Source: Pyrenula massariospora (lineage: Eukaryota; Ascomycota; Eurotiomycetes; Pyrenulales; Pyrenulaceae). Taken from it: DNA of 64,000 nt. A program made the translations under genes and the position numbers. Positions 33,458 through 43,897 of the stretch are shown here, in pieces; position 1 is the stretch's first letter, and each line of letters starts with the position of its first letter. The notes under the pieces were generated by a model. It was not told where the DNA came from, did not search any database, and worked only from the letters and a program-made list of their open reading frames with translations. Location of the stretch: NCBI GenBank assembly GCA_021030905.1, contig JAGFMI010000006.1, positions 1,674,001 to 1,738,000 of the forward strand, in the 5' to 3' direction.

Positions 33458-34211
33458 AGCTAGTTCTGTAGCTATTACGAGTCATTTCCCCTGTTGCTAG
33501 CGGGACAGCAATATCTATACAGGCGTCGCGCTATGGTAATTCTAGCGGAATCTCGATCCTTCAGGTGACGAATCTCGAGCCTTACCATAAACAGCAAAGA
33601 AATCTTCCAATAAGAAAAACCAGAGCAATGACACTATCTTAGCGCCGAAAATTTGCCGTTGGAAAAGACATTCTCGGCCCCCTACATAGTACGTATATTT
33701 CGCCCCATGCTTGTGTCAGCCCTGTGAAACTATCAGGACAAGCATTTCGTTTGTCGATTAAGCTTGGCTAGACGACTCTGCGGCTGAATTGGCCAAGTGG
33801 GGTCTACCCTGGCTAACCCGCCAGTTTGGGAGGCCTTGTCCCTGTATAGAACCATAACACGAAGGGCGCCGGAGGACAGGGGAACCTTTCGGCACGAGCC
33901 TAGAAAAGAATCTGCGAAAAAAAATAGAGTTCTGTGAGGTGAGAGTCTAAGGTGACACGATCGTATTTCGCGAAGGAACGTAGAGAGTTAAGGAAGGTGT
34001 GGAACAATGAAAGGTCACGTGACAAAGCTGATTCCCCTGTGGGGTGTATGAACAGACGAAAATGACCAGTGAGATTTCGAGGGACGAGCTTGTGTGTATA
34101 TTCAAAGCAATGCGATACTTCCGGATCAAACTCAACAAAATAAGTGACTGTAAAAACTAGAATCAAAGACGAAAACCAAGAACGAACGCTCCAAAACGAA
34201 AACCGTAGCCA
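33458..34211. other. Intergenic gap between two convergent secreted-protein genes
   Basis: No coding frame supported; contains both 3' flanks. Confidence 0.45.
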
Positions 34212-35598
34212 TCAAGGCTTCTTGCAACTCAGGGCAGGCAGATCCTGAACGTCCTCTTCCCTCGGCACGTACGTCGGATCTTTCTTCATCTGCGTCATCA
34301 TGTCGTCCAGAGTCTTTGGCTGATCAGCTGGAGGAGGGCTTGTCGTAGTCCCCTCGCCACTACCTCCACCTGAGGTCCCGCCGCCTCCCTTTCCGCCAGA
34401 AGTGCCGCCGCTACCCTCACCGGAAGTACCACCTCCCTCTCCACCACTTGTTCCACCTCCCTCGCCGCCTCCACCACTTGTCCCACCTCCCTCACCGCCG
34501 CCGCTCGTCCCGCCTCCTTCGCCACCACCGCTGGTTCCGCCTCCCCCTTCACCACCGCCGCCGCTGGTGCCTCCTCCACCCTTTCCACCGCCGCTGACGA
34601 CCTCGATTGGGCTCCGACGAACACGCTTTCGATCGACATGCATCGGATCATCTACAGTATTTGGAGTAACGTTGATACCGAGCTCGTCGAACAATTCCGC
34701 ACAGGTTGGATTTTTGGATGTCCTGAATGGTCTGCACGGTGGGATTTCGCCAGCCTCCGGCGGCACTGGCATCTTGTCCTGCCAATTGGAAGTATAAGCA
34801 TCAGACTGGCCTCGTCTGTTGAACGGTCGCGGGTCTTTGAAGTTCTTCACGCCCCATATCTTGATGGTGGTTCGTGGAGGGTACCTCGGAAACTGGACAT
34901 TGACCCCATCTTGCATTTGCTCTTTGTAGGCGGCGATCTCTGTTTGTATTGCTTCACGTTCCTGTGGCGACAAACTCTCCTCATACTTGTTCAAGAGTCG
35001 ATCTTCAACGTGTACATGGAAAGTGGGGTCGTCAGGGTTCCGTCCTTCCTGTGTCCGGGCAGTTTCAGACCACAAACCCTGTTCACCATCACCTCCGCCT
35101 TTGAGATAGCCCTAGCAAAATTCGAATTAGTCACTACCACTGAGACTTAATCGACCGAGGTATTATATAAGGATGTTGCTTCGCCGGATGTGTTCAACTT
35201 ACAATCATGGGTCCATCAGGGATGGTCACCATTTTATAGCCCTTCCCAGGTGTGTACATAACCCCAGACATGTAGTTGCCTTCTCCTTTTTCATTCCTTT
35301 TCCAGCGAAAACCCTTCTTCCATGCATCTTCGAAATGCTGCCGAGCAAGTCTTAGGCACTTAGCCTCGATATCAGGTGGTGGCTGATCGATATCAGCCTT
35401 CAAATCCCTCTCCCAATTTGGGAACCTGTCCCATTCGTCTGGAGACTCGCAGCCAGCAATAGATGCTTTGGTCAGGTCTGAAGGAGCGCGCTTGAAAACG
35501 GAAAATCGGTTAGGAGAGGTATCAGAAGTGTGAACATTATCGAGAGGGATTGCAAGCGCCAAGGAGGCTAAGAAGAGTAGAGAATGCGAAAAGAGCAT
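34212..35598 (-). CDS. Secreted protein with Gly-rich repeat domain
   Basis: Two exons give 431 residues: 35598-35203 and 35111-34212, with a 91-nt intron (donor gtaagt, acceptor tgctag). The signal peptide is clear (MLFSHSLLFLASLALAIPLD), and KR at about residue 37 could be a processing site. The middle region is globular (CESPDEWDRFPNWERDLKAD, then GYLKGGGDGEQGLWSETA, then IKIWGVKNFKDPRPFNRRGQ). From about residue 315, imperfect repeats of GGGTSGGGE type run for about 85 residues (34345-34605), followed by a short tail (DMMTQMKKDPTYVPREEDVQ) ending in Cys-Lys-Lys-Pro. The repeat is flexible and elastin-like in composition. It could be a cell-wall or effector-like protein; the function is unknown. 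The family is unfamiliar to me. Confidence 0.8.
34345..34605 (-). repeat. Gly/Ser/Thr/Glu minisatellite inside the secreted protein gene
   Basis: Imperfect tandem units of about 24-30 bp encoding GGGTSGGGE variants. Both strands are open here, which produces proline-rich mirror frames on the opposite strand that I regard as shadows. Confidence 0.75.
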
Positions 35599-37347
35599 GA
35601 CACGTCGTTAGTAATGATCAATCAATGATAGGAGGAGAGGGAAAGCCAGCTCTGTGGCATTTCTGGAAGAACAGAAACATTTCTCTGGAATCTGAGCAAT
35701 TTTATATATGCCGATCGTCAAATAATGCATTCATTCCTTGGAGGTGTCTTTTGTCCAGGACGCCTGCCAACCTACTGCAAGACAACTTCATGCCCACTTG
35801 AACTCTCTAACATTTGAAAAGCACTGCAAGGTAGTTCCACCTGGAAGCAAACAAACTGACTCTCATACACTGGTGCGGATCACTAGTATCGCTGGAGGCC
35901 GCGCTTTCCTGCTATGTATTCATTTAGAATAACATTTTGATGTTGTCTTTGACATGTGGTGAGTTTTGCCGGCACGTTTGCTCACCTTGTCCTGTTTGTC
36001 AAAAGATCAACATCAGCAGTTAACCAGTGGAGAAGACAATTGCAACTCCAGCACGCGCATTCCGGTGTGGGAGGTGTACATGGGCTCTGTCGCTATCGAC
36101 TTCGTCCCATCTTTGGGTTGCGCGTTGCATCAGGTTGCACGGTTGCTAGTTGTGGCAGTATGTCAGATAACGTCTCTTCGTTGGAATAGACTGAGCCATT
36201 TGCTAATGGTTATTGATGTACCACCAACTTCTGTGCGAAGTGGCAGGGTCATGGAGCGGAGCTTGATATTCACGAGTCGACCAACTGCTAGACCCACAGA
36301 CCTAAGGCTAGAAAGGCTCCGCGGAAAAGATACGGCACAATTGAGTCTAGGAGAACCCCGTCTACGCCGTCCCAAATAGGTCAGATATTTCCAGAATGAG
36401 GATTGGCGGTAGGGGTGACTTTCGTTGTTGGATGCGTCCAACGTTGATTACGAAGCCATTTTCAAGACGGTCTTTGTCATTTGACGAAACCTACAAATAC
36501 CGTAATTAAACCGTCTGACAGCTCTTAAGTAATCTAGCCCAGAAAATGGATCACACAACCTTGAATCCGCTCATTGCCCGGTCTCAGCTGACGACTATTA
36601 ATGGGATGTCGGCGCGGGGGATGATTGGGGCCAAAGGATGCAAGGGTTATTGTCATGCGCCGCAAGGCTGAAGTGCAAAAGCGGCTCTAGGATACGAGGT
36701 GTTGTTGGAGGCCATCTCTAACGCATTAAGGACAATAGATCCGATTTAATCGTGATTGGCACCTTGTACACTGATCAACACCGATGAGCCATGAAGGTGC
36801 CGTCGACAAGGAGACGCGAGAGTGAAAGTCACGCTGCTAGAAGGGAGACGCGCGTTTAGCGTGCCAAGGCTGGACTAAAGGCGGTGTGATTTTGCCACAC
36901 CTAAAACGCGACCCGATGCTCTTCCTCCCTCCAAAGCACCATGATTTGTCTCGAATTCACCCGTTGCAGAGCCTCAATTGGACATGAAATGCCATATTCT
37001 TTAGGTCATCTCTTGCTTTCGATGCCGGAATGGAACAGGACTACATGACGCGGCTCGCTTACAGACAATTCTGCATAGTTTTCCTAGCCAAGGAAACTTC
37101 GGCCTCGCAATTTGCCGGTCCTAAACCCTCGGATTAGAGGAGCTTCAACAGGTCTTTCCGCTGTCTTTGAATAAGAGCTTGCGTTAAGCATTTGATGAAC
37201 CAAAAGTGGTCCTATAGACTTTCATCGGACTTTACCAAGACGGTCAGAGGCCGTATTGATTGAGACTGCCTCCGACCTAATCTTTGATGACAGTAATTGA
37301 AAGCTTTGAAAAAAGCCATCACGTAATTGTTGAATAAGACTTATACA
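35599..37347. other. No supported gene
   Basis: A 1.75-kb gap with overlapping short frames near 36.0-36.4 kb but no ATG-initiated domain. It holds promoters for the flanking divergent genes. Confidence 0.45.
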
Positions 37348-39102
37348 ATGACTCCCGCTCGGACGGAAGGTCAACGACCTACAGTCCACTATTCGTTTCT
37401 CAATCTCCCGCCTTCGGTCCGTCACAAAATTTACGAATTGAGCGGCTGCGTTCGCGCTTGTCCCATTGATCTGAACAACGAGTCTAGACGTCGTACTCGC
37501 ATTGTCGCCAGAAAAGAATCCAATCAGCCGGATACGAATCTTCGCTACGACCATCCCATGAGTCAAAAGCGCGACGTCCATTTCGCATGCCCTGCGGTTC
37601 CATCGGGATACGGCTGCGAATGTCCTCCTGTACCAATAGCTCTGCTGCACACATGCCGTCTTGTCGCACGTGAAGTGACAGTCATCATCTACGGAAAGAA
37701 TCATTTCTCAATATCCGAAGGGAACTACAAGGGCCTTGACCCAATTCTGCAGCTTGGAACAACAGCCCTTTACTCGCTTGCATCTGTCTCAGTCTGCCTG
37801 AGTGCTACGAATTCTCCTCCGACTAATTCCATGTGGCCATATCACGAATGCAAATGTCATAACCATAAACGTAGGTCCAGTCACCATCTTCAAGTATACG
37901 TTAGGAAAAGTGGCAACATGGAATGCGATGGTATCTGCAAATGTGGCTACATAGAGCCTTTGGGCACAGACTCTGAGCACGATCGCGCTATAATTGGACA
38001 ATGGAAAGCTGTCTGTGAACACCTAGACGCTTTCATTGCTCCTGGAACCTTGCGGCTTCATGTTGTGTGCGATACAGTTAGCTATGCAACCGCCCAAGAA
38101 GTTTGCGAGCCCTTGCGTCAATTGCGTCTCGCAAGCTGTACACTTCGTCTAAAGAATGTCGTTACTCCACGGATTCATCGGCTCGCCTACCGTGTCGCTG
38201 CTGCTTCGACCCTGCGTGTTCCGTCCTCAGAACGTGCTTCTGTCAACCTGCCTCTCGAGATCCTACAAAACATCCTCACCTTCACAAGTCTAACGGCACC
38301 TCTTCCTCTTATTTGGCAACCGCGGACAGGATTTATAACCACAGACTCCCACTGTTGCCACAAGTGCAACCCTACTCTTGACTTTTGTTGTTGCCGATCT
38401 TTTCACTCCGCCTACTCACCTACCTGTACTTGTTGGCGATTTCCAACGTCTCTTGTACAAATTAGTTGCTCCCTTCGCGTTGCCGCCTTAAAACTGTTTG
38501 CTACGACCAATCACTTTATCTCATCTCCGTCTGCTGAACTGCCGCTTGGTAGCATTGGTCTTCTCCCACTTCTCCGTGCCATCCCTTCTCCCATTTCAAT
38601 ACCCCTTCGCCTCCGCAAGTTAACACTAAGTCTTCCGAAGTTCTCCGATATAGAGGGCCGGTATCGTCCAGTTTGGGAGCCAGAATGGACGAAGACCGTG
38701 AAATTTCTACGCACTTACCTAACGCTCTCATGCTTGACTTTCACGCTAGATCTTTCCGGTCACCGTGGTGAATGGGACTTCACGTACAGCCATAGCGGGC
38801 AACGCTACGACTATGAGCCGTGCATGTGGAACAAGTACCAGTTTTTCGTCAATGCGCTGGTTCCGAATCCAGGCAAGGCGACTTTCGAGCGTTTCTTTGT
38901 CCATCTAAGCTGGCCAGAAGATCAAAGCATAAGGGAAGATAGAGAGCAGGACCTAGAACGTAGAGTCATGGGACAAGAATGGAACGGAAGAGACCATGGA
39001 AAATATGATGTCCTGAAGAGTGCTTGGCACGTTCGACCGGAAGATGAACTACAATGGATGGATGGAACCAAGGTGGAGGACGGCTTTGTAGACATGATCT
39101 AG
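37348..39102 (+). CDS. F-box-like protein with Cys/His-rich segments
   Basis: One intron-free frame of 584 residues from ATG 37348 (MTPARTEGQRPTVHYSFLNL). Residues about 17-31 (FLNLPPSVRHKIYEL) look like an F-box-like start of the fungal type that precedes LLHTCRLVAREVTVIIYG. A second copy of the pattern is near residue 300 (NLPLEILQNILTFTSLTAPL). Between them and after are Cys/His-rich stretches (HECKCHNHKRRSSHH, HCCHKCNPTLDFCCC) that could bind metal. The C-terminal half contains leucine-rich strands (LRKLTLSLPKFSD) and a charged end (EREQDLERRVMGQEWNGRD pattern). F-box proteins recruit substrates to SCF ubiquitin ligases; the substrate is unknown. The gene stands upstream of the 40-44 kb array but shows no similarity to it. 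Confidence 0.75.
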   Translation: MTPARTEGQRPTVHYSFLNLPPSVRHKIYELSGCVRACPIDLNNESRRRTRIVARKESNQPDTNLRYDHPMSQKRDVHFACPAVPSGYGCECPPVPIALLHTCRLVAREVTVIIYGKNHFSISEGNYKGLDPILQLGTTALYSLASVSVCLSATNSPPTNSMWPYHECKCHNHKRRSSHHLQVYVRKSGNMECDGICKCGYIEPLGTDSEHDRAIIGQWKAVCEHLDAFIAPGTLRLHVVCDTVSYATAQEVCEPLRQLRLASCTLRLKNVVTPRIHRLAYRVAAASTLRVPSSERASVNLPLEILQNILTFTSLTAPLPLIWQPRTGFITTDSHCCHKCNPTLDFCCCRSFHSAYSPTCTCWRFPTSLVQISCSLRVAALKLFATTNHFISSPSAELPLGSIGLLPLLRAIPSPISIPLRLRKLTLSLPKFSDIEGRYRPVWEPEWTKTVKFLRTYLTLSCLTFTLDLSGHRGEWDFTYSHSGQRYDYEPCMWNKYQFFVNALVPNPGKATFERFFVHLSWPEDQSIREDREQDLERRVMGQEWNGRDHGKYDVLKSAWHVRPEDELQWMDGTKVEDGFVDMI

Positions 39103-39441
39103 GTATAATATGGAGCGGCTGAGAGGAAAGTCGCTGCCACTTATTGTATTCTTCTATGAGCCAAAGCTGTCATGAACTCTGTAGAAATCACCAAGGCACT
39201 ATGCATGTTCATGCATCGTTTCAGAGCCTATGTCAGCACGAGGATCATTCATTATCTCCTATTCCCAAAGCCATCGATGTCACTAGCTCCCACCAGGTAG
39301 CTCATGTTTGTCACCTGCCCATGGAATCTAGACTTCTTTCATCTCTGGCCCACTGCTTCTAAGAATCAGATCTTCATTCTCAAACCCTGAGCAGGCCTAC
39401 CTGACCCGTGGATCCCTAAAGTCAATCTCCCTTAGGCAAGA

Positions 39442-39762
39442 TTGAGCCACGAATGCGTCAAAATAGTGGATGAATGGGGACGGCGATCGAGAACGATATT
39501 GTCTATCGATGCAACAAACTCTCGCCTAGCGCAAATCGATCAATTTGCAACGCAATCTCGGGAAATCTGGTGCAAAGCTCGCTTCATAATTTCCCCGGCT
39601 AGATCCGCCTGCTCTCGACTCAAGCGATCCTACAACATGCTCGGCTTGGTTCTTTCCGCTTCCTGTGACCACATTCTCGACTACATCTCTCTCCTACGGC
39701 AGGGTCGATGCATGAAAGTCTTGTCTCCGCTAGATACAAGGTCTGAAGAGAAGGACTTCTGA
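39442..39762 (+). pseudogene. Possible relic of the local two-block helical family
   Basis: A frame with no ATG start encodes REIWCKARFIISPARSACSR and then CDHILDYISLLRQGRCMKVL, which resembles the N-terminal block and its Y-x-x-L-L segment. Shortly after its stop, another frame gives RLKRETAELAVPCKKPLDKM, reminiscent of the start of the C-terminal block. The match is weak; position just upstream of the tandem array supports it. Confidence 0.3.
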
Positions 39763-40365
39763 CATGGAAATATTCATCCAACAGACTTAAGCGAGAAACC
39801 GCAGAACTAGCAGTGCCTTGCAAGAAACCATTAGATAAAATGTGACAGGCTCAATAAGGACCGCTCTGACCCTTGCTAAACGGCGAGACTCCTATGATCA
39901 GGCCTTCATGATCCCACCTACCTCTGGTCCTTGGGGACGAGCCCACACTTATCGTCAAAAGACACTAAAAGAACTTTTCCAATAGCTGTAGTCAATCCGA
40001 GCGCGACAAAAAGCTTCACTAAGCTCTGCATCCAAAAGTCTCTCTTGCGCGTTACCAAAAATGCGGTCTGGTTCTCACTATTAAAGGGTGGCTTGAAGAC
40101 ATAGCGACGGCATCAAGTGAGCTGGCTTGATCGTTGGAACGATTTTGGTAAGAAGAATGGTGGCGAGAAAGCTTCCTACCAATGACAATGTCTTTATATT
40201 CTGCGTCTGCAATATTTTTTGTTCCCGAGACTATACCATTATACCTTCTCTGTCGTAATTCTCACTTACACAAAGTCTTAAGGGAGCGTTTTCACTCGCC
40301 TCATTGTTGATTAATGGCTTTGTTTATGTTCCTGTCTGATAAAGGCATGGTCAAATTCATCTTCT

Positions 40366-40373
40366 TATAATAC
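40366..40373 (+). promoter_or_regulatory. TATA box of the 40.5-kb family gene
   Basis: tataatac, 93 bp before ATG 40459. Confidence 0.45.
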
Positions 40374-40458
40374 ACACCAACGATCAATTATCAGTTATAG
40401 TGAACTGTTTCTTTGCGTTTCACGACTTTCGTACAAGGATACTTTCACCAAAGTCAAA

Positions 40459-41121
40459 ATGTCTCCCCTCCTCAAAGCACACCAACAGCCCCACCCGACG
40501 AACGTCGCGGCTACCCCAACATCCCTTTGGGATCCCTGCCGCCAATCCTGTAACGACCTCTCATCCATCCTCTCTACCGCCTCAACGCAAGTGACCTCGC
40601 TCCTCCACTCAGTGCAAGACCTCCTATCCCCGAGTTTAGGCTTCTCCAACTCCTTTCGCGCCCAATTCACCGACACTTATTGTACCTCCGGCATCCAACA
40701 ATATAGGGCTCTACTCGAAGAGCAACTCGACGCCTGCAAGTGGATCCTGGCTGCCCGCATGGCAGAGTACCTAGGGACAACCGACATCGAGAATAGTGAT
40801 GCTGGGGCCGAGCTCAACAAACAGAGAACACAGCTTGAGTGGACGATTGAGGAGCTCAAGAGCAATGCGACGCCATTAATTGTGGACCTTGAGCAGCTTC
40901 AGATGTGGGCGGCGGAGGTTGAAGCTTTTCTTGAAGGGGCGTGTACGGAAGATGCGTGGCAGAAATGTTCGTATGGGGGAATGCGGGCATTTCTTGAAGA
41001 AGGGAATATTCGGATAGATTCCAGATCACTGCTTCGAAGTCTGATATGGAAGATAGGGAATGTGGCGGCGAAGTATGAGAAGATTGTTCGGGATGCGCGT
41101 GGGGTAGTGGGAGACTCCTAG
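40459..41121 (+). CDS. Two-block helical family protein, array member 1
   Basis: One exon of 220 residues from ATG 40459 (MSPLLKAHQQPHPTNVAATP). A polar N-terminus precedes block 1 (CRQSCNDLSSILSTASTQ, LLHSVQDLLSPSLGFSNSF), which ends in SGIQQYRALLEEQLDACKW. Block 2 starts LNKQRTQLEWTIEELKSNAT, continues IVDLEQLQMWAAEVEAFLEG and ends SLLRSLIWKIGNVAAKYEKI. It lacks signal peptide and membrane helices; heptad-like hydrophobic spacing suggests a helical bundle or coiled coil. I do not recognise the family. Members at 41.8 and 43.1 kb lie on the same strand at 636- and 757-bp spacings. Function unknown; promoter with TATA box 93 bp upstream. Confidence 0.75.
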   Translation: MSPLLKAHQQPHPTNVAATPTSLWDPCRQSCNDLSSILSTASTQVTSLLHSVQDLLSPSLGFSNSFRAQFTDTYCTSGIQQYRALLEEQLDACKWILAARMAEYLGTTDIENSDAGAELNKQRTQLEWTIEELKSNATPLIVDLEQLQMWAAEVEAFLEGACTEDAWQKCSYGGMRAFLEEGNIRIDSRSLLRSLIWKIGNVAAKYEKIVRDARGVVGDS

Positions 41122-41757
41122 AAAGGCGTGGCAAGCTGGAGAGCAAGCAGCCTTTTGGGAGAATGGCAAGTAAAAAATCCACTAGGTCTTGAAGAAGCAC
41201 ATAATATAAGACTTATAGTCAAGCTATACCTTTCCCAGTGCAAAAATATAATGTTTTGATTGATACAATCTCACTTTTGTTGTTTATCAAGTTAAACTCG
41301 ACACAAATATTCCTCCAACAAATTCTTGAGAATCTATAACTGCATGATTATCCCAACAAGCTCTAAGTTATAATATTGCATTCTAGACTTCTCTAAGTCG
41401 CCATTATTTATTAATATAGCCATGGATATGGAATTAAGACTTCCAAATGAACTTTAGTCACTGACAGCTTGCAACTTGAAGCTATTGACAGAATTAGAAC
41501 AATGTCTTTGTCTCAGGCTTTTCTGCACAAGATTGGTCGGTGTAAAGGCCGTACAAAGAACATAGTTTACCGTAACTCACCTTAGTCACAAACCAGTCTC
41601 TCGTTACTCAAAGAAAAGTCAAGCTACCTATAAATACTAGATCACTTACCAGTAGAGACAATCCTCGTCCGCTACAGCAATCATCATTTCTTGTCAAAAA
41701 CACAAACTAAACTCAGTCAGACGCTTACAGATCCCCTGCTCAACAACAAAAGTGAAC
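41122..41757. other. Intergenic spacer in the tandem array
   Basis: AT-rich; contains the TATA box of the second array member. Confidence 0.45.
41629..41636 (+). promoter_or_regulatory. TATA box of the 41.8-kb family gene
   Basis: tataaata, 129 bp before ATG 41758. Confidence 0.55.
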
Positions 41758-42375
41758 ATGTTCTCACCTATTCGGAAACCAACCAGTACCCCGCACAATG
41801 GGCCAGGTCGGGTCTGTCTTCAACGCTGCGAAGAACTCGACATCTTGCTCTCAGAAACAAACAACAAGATCCTGGCCCTCAGCCGATCAGTCACAGTCAT
41901 GGTAACAGAAAGTGGCCTAAGTGACCCGTTAGATCGCCACTCTAACATGAACCACAGGATGGACATGGCCCGTTACTGCGACCTGCTTCGGGCAAACTTT
42001 GACTTATGCCGCGTGCGAATCGATGCTCTTGACGAGTCCATGGAAGATTCCATCGGCGTCCATAGCGAATTTCCTAAGTTCACCTGGTTCGTCGAGCGGC
42101 TCACAGAGTCTACGAAGGAGCTCGCTACTGATGTCGACAGTCTGAAGAACTACTGCGACCTTACGAAAACTTTGCTTGAAGATCTCAAAAAGGAGGACCC
42201 ACTCTTCTCTTTCTTTACGGAGGAGATGAATGCTTCTTTCCCAGGCGGTGAGTCTCGAGGCAATGCTTCTGTCTTGGTCCAGGGGCTCAAGAGAAAGATC
42301 CAGCAGGTGGACTCTCGATGGGCTGAGAGGTATCAGCAGGGCGAAGTTTTCGAAAAGTTGATAAGAAATATCTGA
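41758..42375 (+). CDS. Two-block helical family protein, array member 2
   Basis: One exon of 205 residues from ATG 41758 (MFSPIRKPTSTPHNGPGRVC); an upstream in-frame GTG is unlikely to start it. Block 1 is CLQRCEELDILLSETNNKIL and SRSVTVMVTESGLSD, ending MDMARYCDLLRANFDLCRVR. Block 2 is FVERLTESTKELATDVDSLK and NYCDLTKTLLEDLKKED, and ends VLVQGLKRKIQQVDSRW. The Y-x-x-L-L core and the terminal helix plus Trp match the other members, while most residues differ. Soluble, likely cytosolic; no domain recognised. Confidence 0.72.
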   Translation: MFSPIRKPTSTPHNGPGRVCLQRCEELDILLSETNNKILALSRSVTVMVTESGLSDPLDRHSNMNHRMDMARYCDLLRANFDLCRVRIDALDESMEDSIGVHSEFPKFTWFVERLTESTKELATDVDSLKNYCDLTKTLLEDLKKEDPLFSFFTEEMNASFPGGESRGNASVLVQGLKRKIQQVDSRWAERYQQGEVFEKLIRNI

Positions 42376-43132
42376 CGTTGTGGGGCATCTATCGATGATT
42401 TGATGAATGGAGACGGCATGAAACCGGCATGATTGAATTTATCAAGGTAGTAAGCGGTAAATATCCAAATTGAGAGATAGAAAGACGAAAAAAGTTATTT
42501 CTTACTGTATTCTATAACGATCCTGAAACTGAGTGTCTTCGAATAAGATGTTTTAGCTAAAGGAGCCACAGTGGCTCAGGGGCTCAGAGTTCCTGTCGGT
42601 AGATTTCAGCATGCACTTCCAGGTAGCTAAGTTATAATTTCTCGGCTTTAGCAAACTATAGTGTAGCCGTTCAAAGTTGTTCAAGTCAATACAGACTACG
42701 AGGAGGGCTTAACATGAAGGTAAACGATGTCATTCTCTATGTTACCACCTAACCCCTCTTCCCTAGGGCCCACTCAGCGGAATGCCACCACTTTAGACCA
42801 TTACTACTACGTCGAACTAGTGAAAGCGATAATTCTGCCGCCAAATGTATGTCAATTTTATGGCAAAGGAGCACGGCTTAGAAAATTTAAAGTCCGCGAG
42901 TCAGCCTCTCGTTTTTATTGATAGAGCTGGAACAATACCGACGTCTTAGGCTTCTCTTTGCTAGTAGGATGATGATCTAACAGAAGTCTCTTCTGAAAAT
43001 CCACATAGCTATCTATATTTACGTTTAGCGTTAGTCTTTGTTCAAAGAGAACAATATGTACATAAGTACTGGATTTAGTACGGGCAATTTTCTCCTTCAT
43101 TCTCACATTGTCATCATCAATCTAGTCGCACC
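42376..43132. other. Intergenic spacer in the tandem array
   Basis: No supported frame apart from promoter elements of the third member. Confidence 0.45.
43014..43021 (+). promoter_or_regulatory. TATA-like element of the 43.1-kb family gene
   Basis: tatattta, 119 bp before ATG 43133. Confidence 0.4.
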
Positions 43133-43897
43133 ATGTCCTCACCTTGGAAGCCACCAACGATAACTCGTCATGATGAACCGCCCGCCGACACAATTCAGCT
43201 CAACCAGCCTTTCCCAAACGAACTCCACCAACAACATCAACCCTCGAGTTTCGGCACGACACAGGCTTCGTCGTATATCTTAGATCTCTGTCAACGCACC
43301 CACCAACAAACCGAACCCGTCCTACGCAAGATCCACGCTAGCTTCGACGACCTCTTCGACATGGCGGACAGATTACTGTGCAAGCACGCCTTCAGCAGCG
43401 AGCTCCTAACCCGCTTCAGGGTCTACGAGCGAGACTCGGGCATCCTCAACTACCAGCGCATCCTCCACGACGACTTCAAGAAATGCGCCCAGACGCTCGC
43501 TGCTATTGCGAAGAAACAGCAAGAGGGCGTGGAGAACAGCGATCCCAAGATACCCGAAAATAACCGTGTACCCCGGAGCTTCCTACAAGGTACGCCAGCC
43601 GCGGTCCAGAAAGACTTGTCGCTGACCGAGCTATCCCAGATTCTCACAGAGATCGAGCAGCGGAAGAACGAGCTAACACTCATGCTCGAGGATATCATCA
43701 AACTCAAGAGGAGTGCCTTGAACGCGAATCTATTGGTCGCTGGCAAACCACCGGTGTTTCCGCTAGGACAGGAGGCTCATGCGCGTATCAAGGGTAAAGA
43801 ATACCGGAGGGCCGTCACGTGGCTTCTTATGGAGGATTTGGACTGTGTGGCGGCTCCGTGGAAGGAGAGGGAGCGGAGGGCTGGGGGATGCGCATGA
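43133..43897 (+). CDS. Two-block helical family protein, array member 3
   Basis: One exon of 254 residues; ATG 43133 has a good context (caccATGtcc). A Pro/Gln-rich N-terminus (residues 1-45) precedes block 1 (YILDLCQRTHQQTEPVLRKI, SFDDLFDMADRLLCKHAFSS), which ends DSGILNYQRILHDDFKKCAQ. Block 2 is SLTELSQILTEIEQRKNELT and LMLEDIIKLKRSALNANLLV, and the end is RAVTWLLMEDLDCVAAPWKE. The terminal Pro-Trp is shared with the 55- and 57-kb members. It has a GC-biased third position compared with its neighbours, supporting real coding. Function unknown. Confidence 0.75.
   Translation: MSSPWKPPTITRHDEPPADTIQLNQPFPNELHQQHQPSSFGTTQASSYILDLCQRTHQQTEPVLRKIHASFDDLFDMADRLLCKHAFSSELLTRFRVYERDSGILNYQRILHDDFKKCAQTLAAIAKKQQEGVENSDPKIPENNRVPRSFLQGTPAAVQKDLSLTELSQILTEIEQRKNELTLMLEDIIKLKRSALNANLLVAGKPPVFPLGQEAHARIKGKEYRRAVTWLLMEDLDCVAAPWKERERRAGGCA

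Larger units (their letters stand above)
39103..40458. other. Gap containing a possible relic of the local family
   Basis: A frame at 39442-39762 is annotated separately. The rest shows no coding frame. Confidence 0.4.

Noticed and set aside
34402-34797. Proline/serine-rich frame opposite the Gly-rich secreted gene
   Set aside because: It is the mirror image of the Gly-rich repeat; the opposite strand has a signal peptide, a clean intron and a plausible protein.
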